A DNA stretch of 64,000 nucleotides from Epithemia pelagica (Eukaryota > Bacillariophyta > Bacillariophyceae > Surirellales > Surirellaceae), in the NCBI GenBank assembly GCA_946965045.2, contig OX337237.1, forward strand, positions 3,348,001-3,412,000, read 5' to 3'. Below, one piece after another: positions 1-10,822 of this stretch. The translations under genes and the position numbers were made by a program. How positions within the stretch are numbered: position 1 is the first letter of the stretch; every line of letters begins with the position of its first letter. The notes under the pieces were generated by a model, which did not search any database, was not told where the DNA came from, and saw only the letters and a list, made by a program, of their open reading frames with translations.

Positions 1-792
1 TTTGGGAAAAATGGATCCAAAGCCGGCATTGTACGTGGCCTTCCAAAAGGCAATTTCCAATCGGGCCACATGGTCCTCTGTGTAGATAGTAGAGATACGT
101 AAGATGGTGGGGAGCGAGGTTAAACACAAAAACACAATAGAGATACAGAGGGAAAGCACAACAACAAAATGTGAGACCAGGCACACGCCGAGAAGAACCA
201 CAGATTGCAGAGACAAGGAATCCTTGTGTAGAACGACAAGATGTCGTGTCCCTACAAACACAGGACACGCAAGTCATGGATCACAAGCGGTTCCAGATGT
301 TGTTTTTGTTGTGCCAGGGTGACACTTGGTACACGTACCGGAACATTGACACTGCGTGCGACAATAGGATCGAATCCAGGCTTCTTGATCGGCGGGTTGG
401 TCAAAGACGTGTTGTCGACCGTACAATTGGAGTCGTTGATCGTCCTGGGTCAACCAGGGTAGTAACAAGGTGACGCGGTGATACGACGGTTTGTTGGCGT
501 TGTGGTTATCATTGTCACAACCAATGGGTGTCTGACAGAGGGCCAAGGCGCGCAAGAGTGGATTAATGGCCGTGCCCGTCCGCCAGGGCAAGGCGGCTGT
601 GGGAACAATCCAAATATCGCGAGGACGACTCGACAAATCCGAGTTCCAAGTCGTTGTGGACGGTCGTAATGGCGGTGAGGAAAAAGATGAGGGAGTGGTG
701 GTGGTGGTAGCAGCCGCCGCTGGTTCGTCCTCGTTCTTGTTGTGGTTGCACGGTTCTTCTTGGTTGTCGCGACGGTCCTGGTCCGTGTCCAT
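1..792 (-). CDS. Digalactosyldiacylglycerol synthase-like glycosyltransferase, N-terminal part (cut by window edge)
   Basis: Probable plastid-envelope galactolipid galactosyltransferase, which would add a second galactose to MGDG. Exon 1 (792-339) holds a stretch typical of DGD proteins: IWIVPTAALPWRTGTAINPL, then VTLLLPWLTQDDQ. Ahead of it is a low-complexity Thr/Asn/Pro-rich leader of about 75 residues. A strong donor (G|GTACGT) at 338 and an acceptor (ACACAG) at 78 bound a 261-nt intron. The join keeps frame and gives EDHVARLEIAFWKATYNAGF and then SIFPK in exon 2 (77-1), as expected for the segment after the PWL motif in this family. The start is the first in-frame ATG at 792. An upstream targeting exon is possible, because no clear signal peptide is visible. 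The C-terminal glycosyltransferase fold lies outside the window. The family call rests on remembered motifs, not on an alignment. Confidence 0.72.
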
Positions 793-2204
793 TGTTGTGT
801 CACTTGGTTCCTCTCGCACGCCAATCCTCCTTCACCCACTCAAGACGACGAAATGGGATTGTGTTGAGATTCCTTGCTTGATTCTCTAGCTACCTCTAGG
901 ATTCGTCTTGAACACAGCGTTGTTGTCTTGTTGTTGTTGTGTTGTGGTGGTGGTGGTTGCATTCGACCGTTGGGCTGCGAGGCGCGCGCGTTACGAGCAA
1001 CTTTTTGGGCGACCTATACGCGACCCCGTCTCAGAACAGTCGCGCGGCGGGGTCCCAAATCACAAATCACGGACACCATGGCGTGCCGTTTGGACTTGGA
1101 CATTGTGGAATGGAAGGGACCCGAGACGAACCAATGAGACTCTAAAATAGTCGTAGTGTGACACTGCGTACGACTACAACCATGGGCACGGACGACGAAC
1201 AAGGTCTCCCACCATTGGAATGACACCTACGAACGAGGACCACAAAAGACAAAAGAATGGCGTCTGTTGTAGGAATTGCTCTTGTTGTTGCTGCTGGAAA
1301 AGAGATGTGTGTAATTTCTGGAGTCGGTTGAGAACGATCCGTGCGGTAGACCAGTACCAAGGTGTGTGTTTGTTGGTCAGTGGCAGTGATTGGACCATAC
1401 GACGACGACGACGACACGTGTCGAATGCCCATTGGCAACCTACTCGTATGTAGTCGACGAAGGAACCATTTGTCTCTACCTAGGTAGGTACACACGAGCG
1501 ATGTAGGAGACCAGCATCCTCTCCACCACCCACGAAATGAGAGAACGACGACAAGAACCAGGGTCATTCTTCACTTGGTCGGTCGGTGGGAGCATGGAAT
1601 CTGTTTGGGCAGTTGCCAAAGCAGCGCTCTCGCCACTTTGTCGGTTCTGAACTGTTGTATGTGTTGACGTATTTGGAGGAACGTGTATTCCGGGGATCAT
1701 CTCCTTGGTCGTTTTGCTCTTGGTCGTTGAGAATTCGGAATTCTGCTGGCGAGGTTCATCGTCCTTATTGTATTCTGGTTTCTCGGTGTTGTGGCGCGTT
1801 CGATTGCAATGGTCGTATGTGGTGTAATGGCTTACGTGTTGTGTGTTGCGGCACGTCCGTTGCGGGATGGACGGACTCGTGTCCGTGTCGGTGAAGTTGG
1901 GACGGCTGCACCTGCACTACAGAACGTCATCCGGGACTGATGAGGAGATCGATCGAATCGGATCGAATGGGATCGAAGGATATCGAATCCATGCTTGGAT
2001 GTGGGTGGATGTGATCCGCGTTGTGGCACACGTGTCGGCAGATGGGTGGGTGTCATGAAACGTCATCCTGCTCCAGTCGTCGTCCGTCGTGGGGGAAGTT
2101 GGAGGAGAGTGGTCGTAGAAACCACGCAGACAGCCATACGAGCCGCCCACTTTCCACAGTGGACGAAGCACAACTCACCCGAACCAAAAGACTCCAAAAC
2201 AACC
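793..2204. other. Intergenic region between divergent genes
   Basis: About 1.4 kb between the divergently transcribed DGD-like gene and the EamA transporter gene. It contains TTG/TGG-rich low-complexity tracts (about 920-960), an ACG-repeat tract (about 1400-1415) and a cluster of ATCGAAT-type short direct repeats (about 1948-1990). The short ORFs here show no recognisable domain. The region probably holds both promoters, but no core element could be assigned. Confidence 0.5.
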
Positions 2205-3873
2205 ATGGCAAGCATGCAACACGAACACCACCAAGGAAGAAGATACCCATCACAATCACAAGGAGTGTGGTGCATTCTTCTTGTCCTTGTATCGCTCTCC
2301 TGTTCGACCCACGCTTTGATAGTGCCTTCCCAACAACAATCACAGTTTCGCGGATCGCTGCCGAATGACCGCCATGCAAGTGCAACTGGACACTGCTCTA
2401 CACGACTGCCAATGGCGGGACGCCGTCGTCGTCGTCCTTCCGTGGCATTGGGAGTGTCGTCCTTGAAAGAGGGCGTGGAGAAATGGAATCAAATCTGGAC
2501 GACGACCACCACCAAACCAGACAATGCTGTAGTAGTCAGCAAGGAGGAGGACGATCGGTTCTTTCCCTTTGAATCCAATCCAGTGGTATCGATTCAGTCA
2601 TCCTCCTCCAAAGTCCCACAACAAGACGAAGCAGCATCACAAGTACAATTGTCCTCCGAGGTGTGGGGCTATGTCGCGCTGGGCATGGTTCCCATTTTGT
2701 GGGGCACGTACGGTCCGATTGTCCGCGCCATGTACGAACTGGAAATTCCCGTGCCGGGCTTTGTCTTTTCCTCCTGCTACTTTACCGTGGCGGCCCTCAC
2801 CACGGTCGCCTTGGCCGTGAGCCAAGCAGCATCGACCGAGGACTCCTCCTCCAAGTCATCGTCGACATCTATTTTGCACGAGTTGCAACAACTCTTTACC
2901 GACCGTCCCACCGTGTTGGGTGGCATGGAACTGGGCGTCTATGTCTTGTTGGCCAATTGTTTTCATGTTGTGGGCCTCGAGACGGTCTCGTCCGATAAGG
3001 CGGGCTTTTTGTTGCAGAGTACGTGTGTGCCAACGGCATTTGGAGTTTTGTGGATCACCAGCAATCACTTACAGTCTTTTTGGGTGTTCTTTCGTTTTCT
3101 CAGTGACAACCGTGTTGGTTCCCTTGGTCTCGGCCTTGATGGCTCGTAACCTGGCCGCCGTGGACGGCCGCACCTGGTTGGCCTGTGGCGTGGCCTTTTG
3201 GGGCATTGCTGTCATGAATGTGGACCCGACTCAAGACTCCTTGGGGTCCCTCCTGTCGAGTGTGTCGGGTGGCGAAGGCTTGGTGATTGGTGCGGCCCTC
3301 TTGTATTCCCTCAATGTCATTCGCATTAGTGACTATGCCGGCCAGACGGATCCTCTGCGACTCACGGCGGTCAAGGCGACGGTGGAAGCCCTCTTGAGTT
3401 GGTCCATTGTCGCCGTTAGTGTTGGTTTGGCCAGTGGCGGCGACGATTCCTTTGTGGCGTCGCTCGAACCACGACCCGATGGCAGTTGGATCGAATGGAG
3501 TCAAACGACGGGCCAAGGCATTCTCGATTTTGGGCGGGCCCTTTCGACGCGCGCCGCCGAAGGAACGCTGTCGTGGGAATTTGGAGCCAAGCTCGGTGGG
3601 GCCGTGACATGGGCCGGTCTCATGTGTACCGCCTTGGTGGTCGCGTTGCAATCCTATGGCCAACGCTGGGTGAAACCCAGCGATGCCAATTTGCTCTATT
3701 CCTTGCAACCCATTTGTACGGCGTCGTTTGCCAGTTGGCTCCTCGGCGAACAACTCGATACCAAAGGCTTGGTCGGCGGCGGTATCATCCTGGCCGCTGT
3801 CCTGTTGGTGGCCTCGAAACACGTGGGGGATGACGATACCAACAATGATGTGGATTCCAAGAAATCGTCGTAA
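2205..3873 (+). CDS. EamA/DMT-family transporter, two exons, probably plastid-targeted
   Basis: Predicted multi-pass drug/metabolite-type permease of 527 residues; the substrate cannot be told from sequence. Exons are 2205-3018 and 3104-3873. The 85-nt intron starts GTACGT and ends TTTCTCAG. The join restores the EamA signature GFLLQMTTVLVPLVSALMA, which neither reading frame shows alone. The N terminus has a hydrophobic signal-like stretch (about residues 22-37) ending STHA|LIVP, which resembles the diatom signal-peptide/transit-peptide junction but with Leu rather than Phe. A basic Arg-rich stretch follows. Two repeated membrane halves are seen: about residues 150-270 (starting VWGYVALGMVPILWGTYGPI) and about 275-500, ending in a hydrophobic helix (IILAAVLLVAS) and an Asp/Lys-rich tail. 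Plastid location is an inference from the leader. Confidence 0.85.
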
Positions 3874-4628
3874 TTCTGCAACCAGGGTCGCGCCCCATGG
3901 GGACCCAGTCTCTTTCTGGGATGGTCCACCCGTAATGTCCCAATGGGGCCGTTTCGTTCGGCGTTGGGGGGCATTCCCCGCTCGGCATCCCCAAGTGGAT
4001 ACCTGCTGCAATGGCACTGCCACACAGGGGTCGCACGGATTCGTCCACGTACGCGCACAGGCACACAAGTGGACCATCGATTGGTGCTTTGAGTGTTCTC
4101 TCGTAGTAGATAGTCGTGAACTCTATTGCTTGGTTTCTAGTTACTACAACTACCTACTCTGGTGTGACGTATCTATCTCGACTAGTCTAGGATGAGTGTG
4201 ACCGGGGGAGTTTCTCTCTCTCTATCTCTCTCTCTGAGTTCCTCCACGCAGAGCGTTGCGTAGCAATCGTTTCGGGACGGCGATCCGTTCGTCGAGACAG
4301 CGGTTCCAACCGAGTTGCCACGCACAGAGGAGCAGTGGCCATTTGTTCATGGGAGGCGGACTGTGTGTGTGCGCGCGCATGTTCCAGAGGCCTGCTTCCG
4401 CAGTGGATCATCTACGGTACCTTGAATGGTGGTCGTTCTCGCTGTCATTCTCCTCTCACGGAGTAGGTAGATCGTCTCCATCGTCTCATCATCATCATCA
4501 TTCTTGGGCCACGATTGCCTGCGTTTTCTAGGGCTCTGTTGGTTTGAGGTTCGCCGCACGCGACTAGGTAGTTTAGTCATTCGGGTTACAGTTTTCTCTG
4601 TCTATCTATCTGTCTGTCCTTGTCCTTG
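3874..4628. other. Intergenic region up to the retrotransposon insertion
   Basis: No gene supported. It contains a CT-repeat tract (about 4211-4236), a CAT-repeat tract (about 4488-4503) and a TCTG/TCTA tract (about 4594-4626). The last five bases (4624-4628, CCTTG) are the left copy of the retrotransposon target-site duplication. Confidence 0.6.
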
Positions 4629-5411
4629 TGTTAGAATTCTCACCGTCTATGGTGGTTAGATTCTACATCTCATCGATTCCCCATGTCACATAGCCTCGTG
4701 CTATCACATCATGCCCTCTAGCTTCGAGCTATGTTTCCTAGCTTCGCGCTATATCGACCTATATTTCTTCGCAAATCATGAAAAGTGAGAATAGATTGAC
4801 GAACTCACTCTCAAGACTAAACTGGGTCGTGCGGTATTACAACGGACGTAAATTTGGCCGTTGCTCGGACATTATACTAACGCCCTAAGCGTACGCGCTC
4901 GAAATCATCGAGCGCGCCCAAGCGACATCCGAGCGCTATCGGCATCTATCCGACCCAACGGTCTAAGTATCCCAAGCACGACACACGATCACGCGAGACC
5001 ATATTTCCATTCCCACAATCTCCAAATTGTCAACAAGCTGCGCGCCATGAAAACAACTATGCCAACCCAAAGCAAGAGCTGTTGACCCTGTATATGTTAT
5101 CCGCCCACATATACATGTCATATACATCACATGAATCAACTCCAACTATTCCAAACCTGTTGCCGCCAAGAACCTATGACACATGACCCTTGGCAGGACC
5201 GAACATTTCACGTAGACCTATCGTAGTAATCAACACACAATCTAACAATATCACCATTTATCACATCCTCTTTTGTGTCCCGACTATCCTTCTGATAGAC
5301 TTCGACTTGCTTGCTTCTCTGACCCTGAGAAGCTTGTATCGGTTGGTGACCTACCTGATTGTCTGCTCTACCGAGCATCAATGTCCCTAGGATTCAGAAA
5401 GAATTGTAACA
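4629..5411 (+). repeat. 5' long terminal repeat
   Basis: Starts TGTTAGAATTC and ends AATTGTAACA, and matches 12235-13017 in length. Differences from the 3' LTR seen by eye: C against T in the TTCGCGCTAT / TTTGCGCTAT stretch, and G against C near the end (CCTAGGATT / CCTACGATT). It would carry the element's promoter. Small ORFs inside it occur identically in both LTRs and are not genes. Confidence 0.96.
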
Positions 5412-5447
5412 GATTAACAGTCTCAAAGCTTATTTCCTTGTGGTTTC

Positions 5448-6227
5448 ATGGATACTAACGAGATTATCACTCCTGTACGACAGATCTATCGAGCCAACCT
5501 GCATCCCGGGCAGCCCGATACCCTGGTGCAGCAGGAACTGGTGCCGACGCCGAAGGCAGCCAACACATCGGTCAACATCTCCGTCGACAGTTCCAACAGC
5601 AACCCATTCGAGACTCCAACCCAGCCTCACGCTCCAATCCCTGCGCCGTTGCTTCGGCCCCCGAGTCCGCCTCGTCGGCTCGTCCCTTCTCGATCCCGTC
5701 GTACCACCCGGTTGATTGCTGATCATATCAAGTACTTCCGCCAACCAACTTGTTCGACCTTCGATCCCGAGATCATCCGTGGGGAGACCCAGATCGAACG
5801 CCAGTTCCAATCGGTGACCCACATCGTCGACCAAGAAGACATTGACCGTCTGAACGACCAACTTCACCGTTCTCCGAGGCGTCGCCTCATCTTTGCCGCC
5901 CTCTCGGGCAACCCCATCCGTACTGTCCACCTCCGCTTCCTAACCTTCGAGCGCCCAACTGGATACTACAATACCATCCACGTCGTGAACGCGACGACTT
6001 GCCCTCTGCCTCCTAACGTTGTACGCCTAGATAACTACGTTGCCTACATCCACGAGGTCCATACCATCGAGGACCATCGTGCAACTATCTACCCTTTGCG
6101 TACCGAGGTCGAGAACCACCTGGCTGAAGGTGATACCCCTTCTTCTGTTGCTTGTGCTGCCCCATCTGAGCCTGGAAGCGACTCTGATCATTCGGAAGAG
6201 GGTGAGGACTCGGAGACCGAAGCTTAA
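5448..6227 (+). CDS. Extra ORF ahead of gag in the copia element, unknown function
   Basis: 259-residue ORF starting 36 bp after the 5' LTR and ending 320 bp before gag. No recognised domain. The N-terminal half is Pro/Ser/Arg-rich (about residues 40-90, with PPSPPRRLVPSRSRR), the middle looks globular and the C terminus is acidic (DSDHSEEGEDSETEA). Its GC content and codon choice (C/G in third positions) differ visibly from the A/T-richer gag-pol downstream, which hints at a separate origin or a different selective history. It could be an accessory nucleic-acid-binding or structural protein of the element, or a captured host fragment. It has its own ATG and an intact frame. Confidence 0.6.
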   Translation: MDTNEIITPVRQIYRANLHPGQPDTLVQQELVPTPKAANTSVNISVDSSNSNPFETPTQPHAPIPAPLLRPPSPPRRLVPSRSRRTTRLIADHIKYFRQPTCSTFDPEIIRGETQIERQFQSVTHIVDQEDIDRLNDQLHRSPRRRLIFAALSGNPIRTVHLRFLTFERPTGYYNTIHVVNATTCPLPPNVVRLDNYVAYIHEVHTIEDHRATIYPLRTEVENHLAEGDTPSSVACAAPSEPGSDSDHSEEGEDSETEA

Positions 6228-6547
6228 TTACTCATAGTTAACTCCCGTCCTCTCAAAACCTTTCCAAGACTTAAACTCAACGCACATCCGGGTACCCTTG
6301 GTCGCACAACACGCCACACATTCCCGTCAAATCGCGAAAATTCGGCGAAAATTTGTTGAAACTCGGCGAAAATTTGTCGAAATCAACGGAAATTTCCAGG
6401 AGTCGCACATCACAACACACATCCGGGTATCACATACGTGGTACATACGTGGCACACGTGGTACATCCGGGTTCACATCACATCACACATTAAATAAACC
6501 ACATCACACCGCACATTAAATAAACATCGAACCAACCAAATAACACC

Positions 6548-9500
6548 ATGGATCCTCAATCACCCAAGACACCTACAACTCCTAAGGGAGAAGATAACCA
6601 AGACAATGTCTCGGACACAGACCTATTCGACCACATCATATTTACTGTCTGCCAATTCTTCACCAAAGAAAGGGCCGACTACTTAATGAAGTGGATGAAA
6701 TACCATGGTTTTGAGAACATTACCCATGTTATCTCGTATATGCAAACTAATACCGAGGAATCCATGAAGGAACTGACACAATACAAGGTCAACAAACAGA
6801 CACATGATCTACAAGGCCCCACAAGACAGCAGATCAAGCTCTTGGCTTATTGGGCCACATACAAGACCAATGAAATTCAAGACGAGCTATCCAATAGCGA
6901 CTGGATGAACCTAACGAGGAAAGAGTTCAACACTTGGAGGATCAACACAGATTTCTCTAAGGGACCACCTAGCCAAGTCCCAGTCTCGCCAATGAAGTCA
7001 CCGTCATCTGTGAAATCTGTCAGCACAGTTACTGCCGCATCCCAATCTCAACAAGACCTTACAGCATTCAGAAAGGGAACTAAGCGCGACGCAACTGCAT
7101 ATGAGGTATTCAAGGATGAACGATACTACGATTCATTCTGGCGTGTATTCAAGACTACAGCTAAGGCTCAAGGCCTATCCAACGTTCTGAATTTCAAATA
7201 CACACCACCCCATGATGATGAGTATGCCGAAGAACTTTTTCAAGAGCAACAAGTATTTCTTTACTCCGTTCTTGTCCGTATCATTCAGACTGACCAAGGT
7301 CGAGCCTATGTACGTGAACATGAACATGATGAAGATGCGCGTGCCGTATTGCAGAAGTTACACTCTTTGCATACCGAATCCGACCTAGCAAAGCGAGAAG
7401 TCCTCCGCTTAACCAACTACATTTCCAATCTACGCCTTGACGACGCATGGCGCGGAACAACACGTCAATTTCTTCTACACTTTCAAGAGCAGCTACGTTT
7501 GCTAGACAATTTAGTGACATTGTCTGATCGCATCCCTGATCATACCAGGATGACCTTCCTCATGCAAGCTGTAGAAAAGGTACCTGATCTCCGCCGAGTC
7601 AAGATCTTGGATAATGTGGTGAACACCAAATCCGGTGCAAAATCCCTTTGCTATCAATCATACTTCCGTCTCCTTCTAGACGCAGCTTATGACCATGATC
7701 AAGCAACCCAGTCATCTGTTCATAGTCGCCGTCGACATGTCAAACAACATGAATCACTATATGGCCAAGATACAGATGCTGACATAACCTCACAAGATGA
7801 TATGGAGTATCATGTCCACAACACCAAAGCGACATCTGAATCTCCATCCTCTTCGTCCAAGGTTAGTCTACCGCGTGACCTATGGTTCAAACTTTCTGAA
7901 GAAGATCGCAAGTTGATCATTGAGTATAACAAGATGATTCAAGCACCTTCATCAACAACACCGAGGACAGTGCAAACACATGCCCTCGACATTGATCCGG
8001 AACCTGATCCTGACCCCAACCAAGTTGCATCTGATGACGACTCACCTGGCATAGTCCCTGAGCATTCAGATGATTCAGATCCGGTTACACAATTTATCAA
8101 CCAAGCCATGACGACTGATATCAATCACCCGGCAACTGACCTGACTAGTGTTCTTTCTAACGCCAAGTCCAAGACGAGCAAGAAGGTTACTTTCAAAGCC
8201 AACATGCATAAACAAGCAGGACATGTTCCACGCTATCTGTTTTCCAGGAAATTTACTTTACCAGGGAATCAATTGATTGACCGTGGTGCTAATGGAGGAC
8301 TTGCTGGTTCTGACATGCGCATCCTTTCTAAGACTGGCCGCCATATCACTATTGTGGGTATTGATAACCATGAACTTACTGGACTTCCTGTCGTCACATG
8401 TGCCGCAAAGTTTGAGACCAATGACGGACCTATTGTCGGCATCTTCAATGAATATGCTTATTATGGAAAGGGCTTATCTATCCATGCTCCTGGTCAATTC
8501 GAGCATTTCGGACTTGCTGTTGATGAACGATCTGTTAAAGTTGATGGTAAACAACGCATCACTACACTTGATGGTCGTGCCATACCCCTTCACATCAAGG
8601 ATGGGTTAGCCTATATCCACTCCTTGGGTATCCCCAGCGACGATGACATGGATACCTTACCTCAGATCATCTTCACGTCACCCGACACATGGGATCCTGG
8701 TGTTCTGGACCATTCGTATTCTCCCACACCCTCTGACAATGATCCTGATTGGAAACACGTCAAGACTGATGGTAGTATGTCGAACCATCCATATGACAAC
8801 TATGGGGAGTACACTGATCGTGTTGTTTGTAACCTCAATCTCCTTTTGGATCTCCCATACGATCATGGACCCGACGACGCACCTTTCTTTTCTATCTATG
8901 CTGACGCAGAAGGTAATGATCCTACACTTCATGCCTCTGTCCACCGTCGTTACCAGGAAGCGTATGACTGGAAGAAGTTCCGTCCATTCTTTGGTTGGCA
9001 ATCTGAAGATGTTATTGCCGATACGTTCAAGCACACTACACGTAATGGTAGCATTACTTTTGACCACGACACCCTCAAGAAACATTTCAAGGCTCGCAAT
9101 CCGGTCCTTAATATACCTCGACGCCATGAACCCGTTGCTACTGACTCGGTTTTCTCCGACACCCCTGCTGTTGACCATGGCGGTAAAGTCGCACAAATCT
9201 TTGTTGGTCGAGATACTCTGGTTACTGATATCTATGGGATCAAGTCAACCAAACAGTTTGTCAATACTCTTCAGGACAACATCCGGTTTCGTGGTGCCAT
9301 GGAGACTCTTATCAGTGATGGTGGTTCATCTCTCATCTCTCAAAAGGTTAAAGACATTCTTCGCACTTTGCTTATTGGGGAGTATCGATCCGAACCTTAT
9401 CATCAACACCAGAATAAGGCTGAAAACCGTTACCAGACCGTTAAACGTATGACCAACGCTCTCATGAATGCCACTGGTTGCCCTGCCAACACCTGGCTTC

Positions 9501-9808
9501 TTTGCCTTGAGTATGTCTGTGACTTATTGAACCATACGTCATCACCCACCCACTCCGGTCGCACTCCTCTTGAGGCTCTCTCCGGACGCCCACCCGACAT
9601 TACTCATCTCTTGTTCTTTCCTTTCTGGGATGAGGTTTACTACCGTGTCAACCCCGCTGAACCCTATTCTGGTTCATATCCATCTTCTTCTGATGAGAAA
9701 CTTGGCCACTGGGTTGGTTTTGCTCACAACGTTGGTGATTCTTTTACTTGGAAGATTCTCACCCAAGATAACCAGATAATCTACCGTTTCTGCCGTTCGC
9801 CGTGTTGA
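6548..9808 (+). CDS. Gag-protease-integrase part of the copia polyprotein
   Basis: 1086 residues from ATG at 6548. Residues about 1-450 are gag-like with no CCHC zinc knuckle seen. An aspartic-protease-like motif (QLIDRGANGGLAGSDM) lies at about residues 576-591. The integrase core has the expected acidic triad: an Asp in FVGRDTLVTDIYG, an Asp in ISDGGSS, and a Glu 34 residues later in NKAENRYQ. The frame ends early at 9806-9808. One T fewer in the TTT run at 9787-9789 would continue the same protein into the next segment (RSAVRRVES). The sequence shows this as a one-base insertion, either a real mutation or a homopolymer error in the assembly. Confidence 0.9.
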   Translation: MDPQSPKTPTTPKGEDNQDNVSDTDLFDHIIFTVCQFFTKERADYLMKWMKYHGFENITHVISYMQTNTEESMKELTQYKVNKQTHDLQGPTRQQIKLLAYWATYKTNEIQDELSNSDWMNLTRKEFNTWRINTDFSKGPPSQVPVSPMKSPSSVKSVSTVTAASQSQQDLTAFRKGTKRDATAYEVFKDERYYDSFWRVFKTTAKAQGLSNVLNFKYTPPHDDEYAEELFQEQQVFLYSVLVRIIQTDQGRAYVREHEHDEDARAVLQKLHSLHTESDLAKREVLRLTNYISNLRLDDAWRGTTRQFLLHFQEQLRLLDNLVTLSDRIPDHTRMTFLMQAVEKVPDLRRVKILDNVVNTKSGAKSLCYQSYFRLLLDAAYDHDQATQSSVHSRRRHVKQHESLYGQDTDADITSQDDMEYHVHNTKATSESPSSSSKVSLPRDLWFKLSEEDRKLIIEYNKMIQAPSSTTPRTVQTHALDIDPEPDPDPNQVASDDDSPGIVPEHSDDSDPVTQFINQAMTTDINHPATDLTSVLSNAKSKTSKKVTFKANMHKQAGHVPRYLFSRKFTLPGNQLIDRGANGGLAGSDMRILSKTGRHITIVGIDNHELTGLPVVTCAAKFETNDGPIVGIFNEYAYYGKGLSIHAPGQFEHFGLAVDERSVKVDGKQRITTLDGRAIPLHIKDGLAYIHSLGIPSDDDMDTLPQIIFTSPDTWDPGVLDHSYSPTPSDNDPDWKHVKTDGSMSNHPYDNYGEYTDRVVCNLNLLLDLPYDHGPDDAPFFSIYADAEGNDPTLHASVHRRYQEAYDWKKFRPFFGWQSEDVIADTFKHTTRNGSITFDHDTLKKHFKARNPVLNIPRRHEPVATDSVFSDTPAVDHGGKVAQIFVGRDTLVTDIYGIKSTKQFVNTLQDNIRFRGAMETLISDGGSSLISQKVKDILRTLLIGEYRSEPYHQHQNKAENRYQTVKRMTNALMNATGCPANTWLLCLEYVCDLLNHTSSPTHSGRTPLEALSGRPPDITHLLFFPFWDEVYYRVNPAEPYSGSYPSSSDEKLGHWVGFAHNVGDSFTWKILTQDNQIIYRFCRSPC

Positions 9809-10822
9809 ATCCACTACACCTAACCTACGTGTGGATCGACCTTCAGGGGAGGATTTGTCTGAGAAGGATGACAATGATAAGCAAGCTGACACTGTCTTCA
9901 TTCGCAGTGATAGTGAAGATCCATCCAAACCAATGCCCACCACGATCGATTTTGACGACATGATAGGACGCACATTCCTATGCGACACAGAAGAAAATGG
10001 GGAGCGACATCGTGCACGTGTCATCAAACGAGTCATTGATCTTAATGAAGAAGCAACGAAACAGGAAGAACGTGTCAAATACATCTACCGAAAGACAAAT
10101 TCTGATGTTGATGAGATGATATCCTATAATCAACTCATGGAGTATATCGAACGAGATAACCAAGCTCAAACCTCTGGAGATAATCTTTTCAGGTTCAGGG
10201 ATGTCATTGCCCATCAAGGCCCACTGAACACAACTGATCCAGATTACAAGGGGAGCAAATATAATTTACTTGTTGATTGGGAAACTGGGGAGACTACCTA
10301 TGAACCTTTATCACTCATCGCCAATGATGATCCGATCACTGTAGCAATTTATGGAAAGAAACATGGTTTACTCAACGAACCTGGATGGAAGCATTTGAAA
10401 CGTTATGTCAAAACAAGCAAACGTCTCATTCGAGCAGCCAAACAGTCAAGGATTAAACAAGTTCATCATTCCGTCAAGTATAAGTTTGGATTCCAAGTAC
10501 CACGCAATTATGAGGAAGCTGTCGCTCTTGATAAACAACATGGCAACACAAAGTGGCAGGATGCAACAGAATTAGAATTGTCACAGATCCAGTCCTACAA
10601 GACATTCAAGGATTTTGGGAAAGCCATCTTCATTAAAGGGAAAGTATCCAATGCACCTGAAGGATATCATAAGATACGTGTACATCTTGTCTTTGACGTA
10701 AAACATGATGGACGACATAAAGCAAGACTTGTCGCAGATGGACATCTCACGAAAGAACCTGTTGAGACAATCTATTCAGGTGTTGTTTCCATTCGCAACC
10801 TCCGCATTGCCTTATTCCTGGG
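9809..10822 (+). pseudogene. Copia pol segment: integrase-RT linker and start of reverse transcriptase
   Basis: Out-of-frame continuation of pol (the frame containing the ORF 9831-10835). It holds the charged linker between integrase and RT and the N-terminal RT_2 region, including WQDATELELSQI and HKARLVADGHLT. It has no start of its own and would need the upstream frameshift corrected. The frame runs into a stop at 10833-10835 because of a second one-base insertion near 10818-10823 (GGGGTACTTTG), after which RT continues in the next frame. Confidence 0.85.

Noticed and set aside
1142-1567. 141-codon minus-strand ORF between the DGD-like and EamA genes
   Set aside because: Has an ATG but only low-complexity hydrophobic and Ser-rich sequence and no recognised motif.
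3100-4077. 325-codon ORF on the minus strand
   Set aside because: Antisense to exon 2 of the EamA transporter; composition shadow in GC-rich coding DNA, no domain.
4861-5145. Small ORFs on both strands in the 5' LTR, identical at 12467-12751
   Set aside because: They repeat because the LTRs are identical; no sign of coding.
5412-5440. tRNA primer-binding site after the 5' LTR
   Set aside because: The sequence after the LTR (GATTAACAGTCTCAAAGC) does not start with the usual TGG; an internal-tRNA primer is possible but cannot be shown here.
8643-9452. 269-codon ORF in another frame inside the copia element
   Set aside because: Shadow of the gag-protease-integrase frame.
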